Positions 63,817 through 64,000 of a DNA stretch of 64,000 nucleotides are shown in pieces (within the stretch, counting starts at the first letter, position 1; every line of letters starts with the position of its first letter). The stretch is from NCBI GenBank assembly GCA_963680875.1, contig OY804578.1, forward strand, positions 930,001-994,000. Reading direction: 5' to 3'. A program made the position numbers and the translations under genes. The notes under the pieces were generated by a model that made no database searches, had not been told where the DNA came from, and saw only the letters and a list, made by a program, of their open reading frames with translations. Origin of the DNA: Bathymodiolus brooksi (Eukaryota > Mollusca > Bivalvia > Mytilida > Modiolidae).

Positions 63817-64000
63817 ACAAATGTTTCCCTTCACCTTTAACACACTGTTATACCGCTAACTCCCTACCTATATTGTTAGACACAAATATTTCCCTTCATC
63901 TTTACGACACTGTTATACCTCTAACTCCCCACCTTAATTGTTAGACACAAATGTTTCCCTTCATCTTTATGACACTGTTATACACTTAACTACCTACCTA
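63817..64000 (+). repeat. Start of a third HOR-D unit, entered at a different point
   Basis: After 63816 the expected GTTTGCCTTC region does not follow. A monomer with TTTAACACACTG and then AATATTTCCC with TACCTCTAACTCCCC/CCTTAATTG (63882-63946) appears, followed by TACACTTAACTACC. This is the order around 59351-59456, here with a full-length monomer. The window ends within the next monomer. Confidence 0.82.

Larger units (their letters stand above)
1..64000 (+). repeat. 65-bp satellite DNA array filling the whole window
   Basis: About 980 tandem copies of a 65-bp monomer run head to tail with no interruption. The best-conserved blocks are ACAAATGTTTCCC at p1-13, ACGACACTGTTATA at p23-36, ACTCCCTACC at p43-52 and ATTGTTAGAC at p56-65. 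Variation is concentrated at p8-9 (GTT, ATT, GAT, GTG), p17-19 (CACC or CATC), p22-25 (TACG, TTCG, TATG, TAGG), p37-42 (CCCCTA, CCCTTA, CCGCTA) and p51-54 (CCTA, CATA, CCTC). The same variant states recur in fixed order, which is what defines the higher-order repeats. Base composition of the consensus is 17 A, 21 C, 5 G and 22 T. No copy in inverted orientation was seen. The pattern is that of eukaryotic satellite DNA; the organism and chromosomal location cannot be read from it. Confidence 0.98.

Noticed and set aside
1..64000. CRISPR array
   Set aside because: The 65-bp units are directly adjacent with no unique spacers between constant repeats, and there are no cas genes.
1..64000. Telomere, because of CCCTAA within CCCCTAACTCCC
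   Set aside because: The hexamer occurs once per 65-bp monomer and never in tandem. It may be a chance resemblance or, at most, an interstitial relic.
1..64000. Centromere protein B binding box
   Set aside because: No sequence with the core pattern TTCG....A..CGGG was seen. The TTTTCGACACTG variants share only the first four bases. A centromeric role can neither be shown nor excluded.
1..64000. Bacterial or phage iterons, plasmid origin, tRNA or rRNA genes
   Set aside because: No replication gene, cloverleaf or ribosomal sequence is present. A 64-kb homogeneous tandem array is not known for bacterial replicons.
1..64000. Inverted copies of the monomer
   Set aside because: Scanning for the reverse form (GTCTAACAAT, GGTAGGGAG) revealed none; the orientation is constant across the window.
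1..64000. Assembly artefact as sole explanation of the HOR pattern
   Set aside because: Superblocks differ by private substitutions, a 195-bp loss and a 473/585-bp replacement, so they are not simple copies of the same read path. Local order in the scrambled parts nevertheless needs raw-read support.

Overview
The window is one uninterrupted tandem satellite DNA array. From base 1 to base 64000 it consists of about 980 head-to-tail copies of an AT-rich 65-bp monomer, all in the same orientation. I see no unique DNA, no inversion, no transposon and no credible gene. Position 1 happens to be monomer position 1 (p1, written to start ACAAATG and end GTTAGAC); 60507-60571 is a perfect consensus copy. 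The consensus holds A17 C21 G5 T22, so it is 40% GC with a very strong strand asymmetry (GC skew about -0.6). This architecture of megasatellite length, higher-order repeats (HORs) and whole-monomer gains and losses points to constitutive heterochromatin of a eukaryotic nuclear genome (centromeric, pericentromeric or subtelomeric). The species cannot be named from the sequence.

Layout. (1) 1-19338: the most regular part. A 27-monomer HOR of exactly 1762 bp (HOR-A) appears nine times, in groups of three. Each group plus a 17-monomer linker forms a third-level repeat, seen as superblocks at 1-6276, 6277-12357 and 12358-18745, with a fourth that starts at 18746 and breaks off inside a hybrid monomer at 19265-19338. 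(2) 19339-50146: HOR-B, a related 23/24-monomer unit (1513 or 1578 bp) that has expanded, contracted and been shuffled repeatedly. Units of 390, 455, 650, 780, 1309, 1318, 1364, 1513, 1578, 1643 and 2181 bp occur, with scrambled stretches at 30988-32433 and 39304-40017. (3) 50147-57121: a short HOR-A/HOR-B-like bridge, then HOR-C with a 42-monomer unit of 2750 bp followed by two deleted copies. (4) 57122-64000: HOR-D, a 53-monomer unit of 3450 bp followed by a 50-monomer copy of 3245 bp and the start of a third that re-enters the unit at a different point.

Monomer length classes. Nearly all length differences reduce to a few classes: 65 bp (standard), 64 bp (one base lost), 66 bp, 67 bp (GA duplicated at the junction), 75 bp (a 10-bp insertion making the palindrome TTATATATAA), one 74-bp hybrid, and two 41-bp copies with a 24-bp internal deletion. 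The unit lengths quoted were checked by adding up these classes and they close exactly.

Coding. The many short open frames of about 62 codons on the + strand are a by-product of the repeat. The monomer has a stop (TAA at p41-43) in one frame and a stop (TAG at p61-63) in another, and 65 is 2 modulo 3. Any monomer that loses the TAA therefore reads through about three monomers and stops. On the - strand all three frames are closed in every consensus monomer. No CDS is annotated.

All comparisons were done by eye and by coordinate arithmetic, without alignment software. Percent identities are therefore not given, and the possibility of assembly errors in long identical repeats has to be kept in mind.
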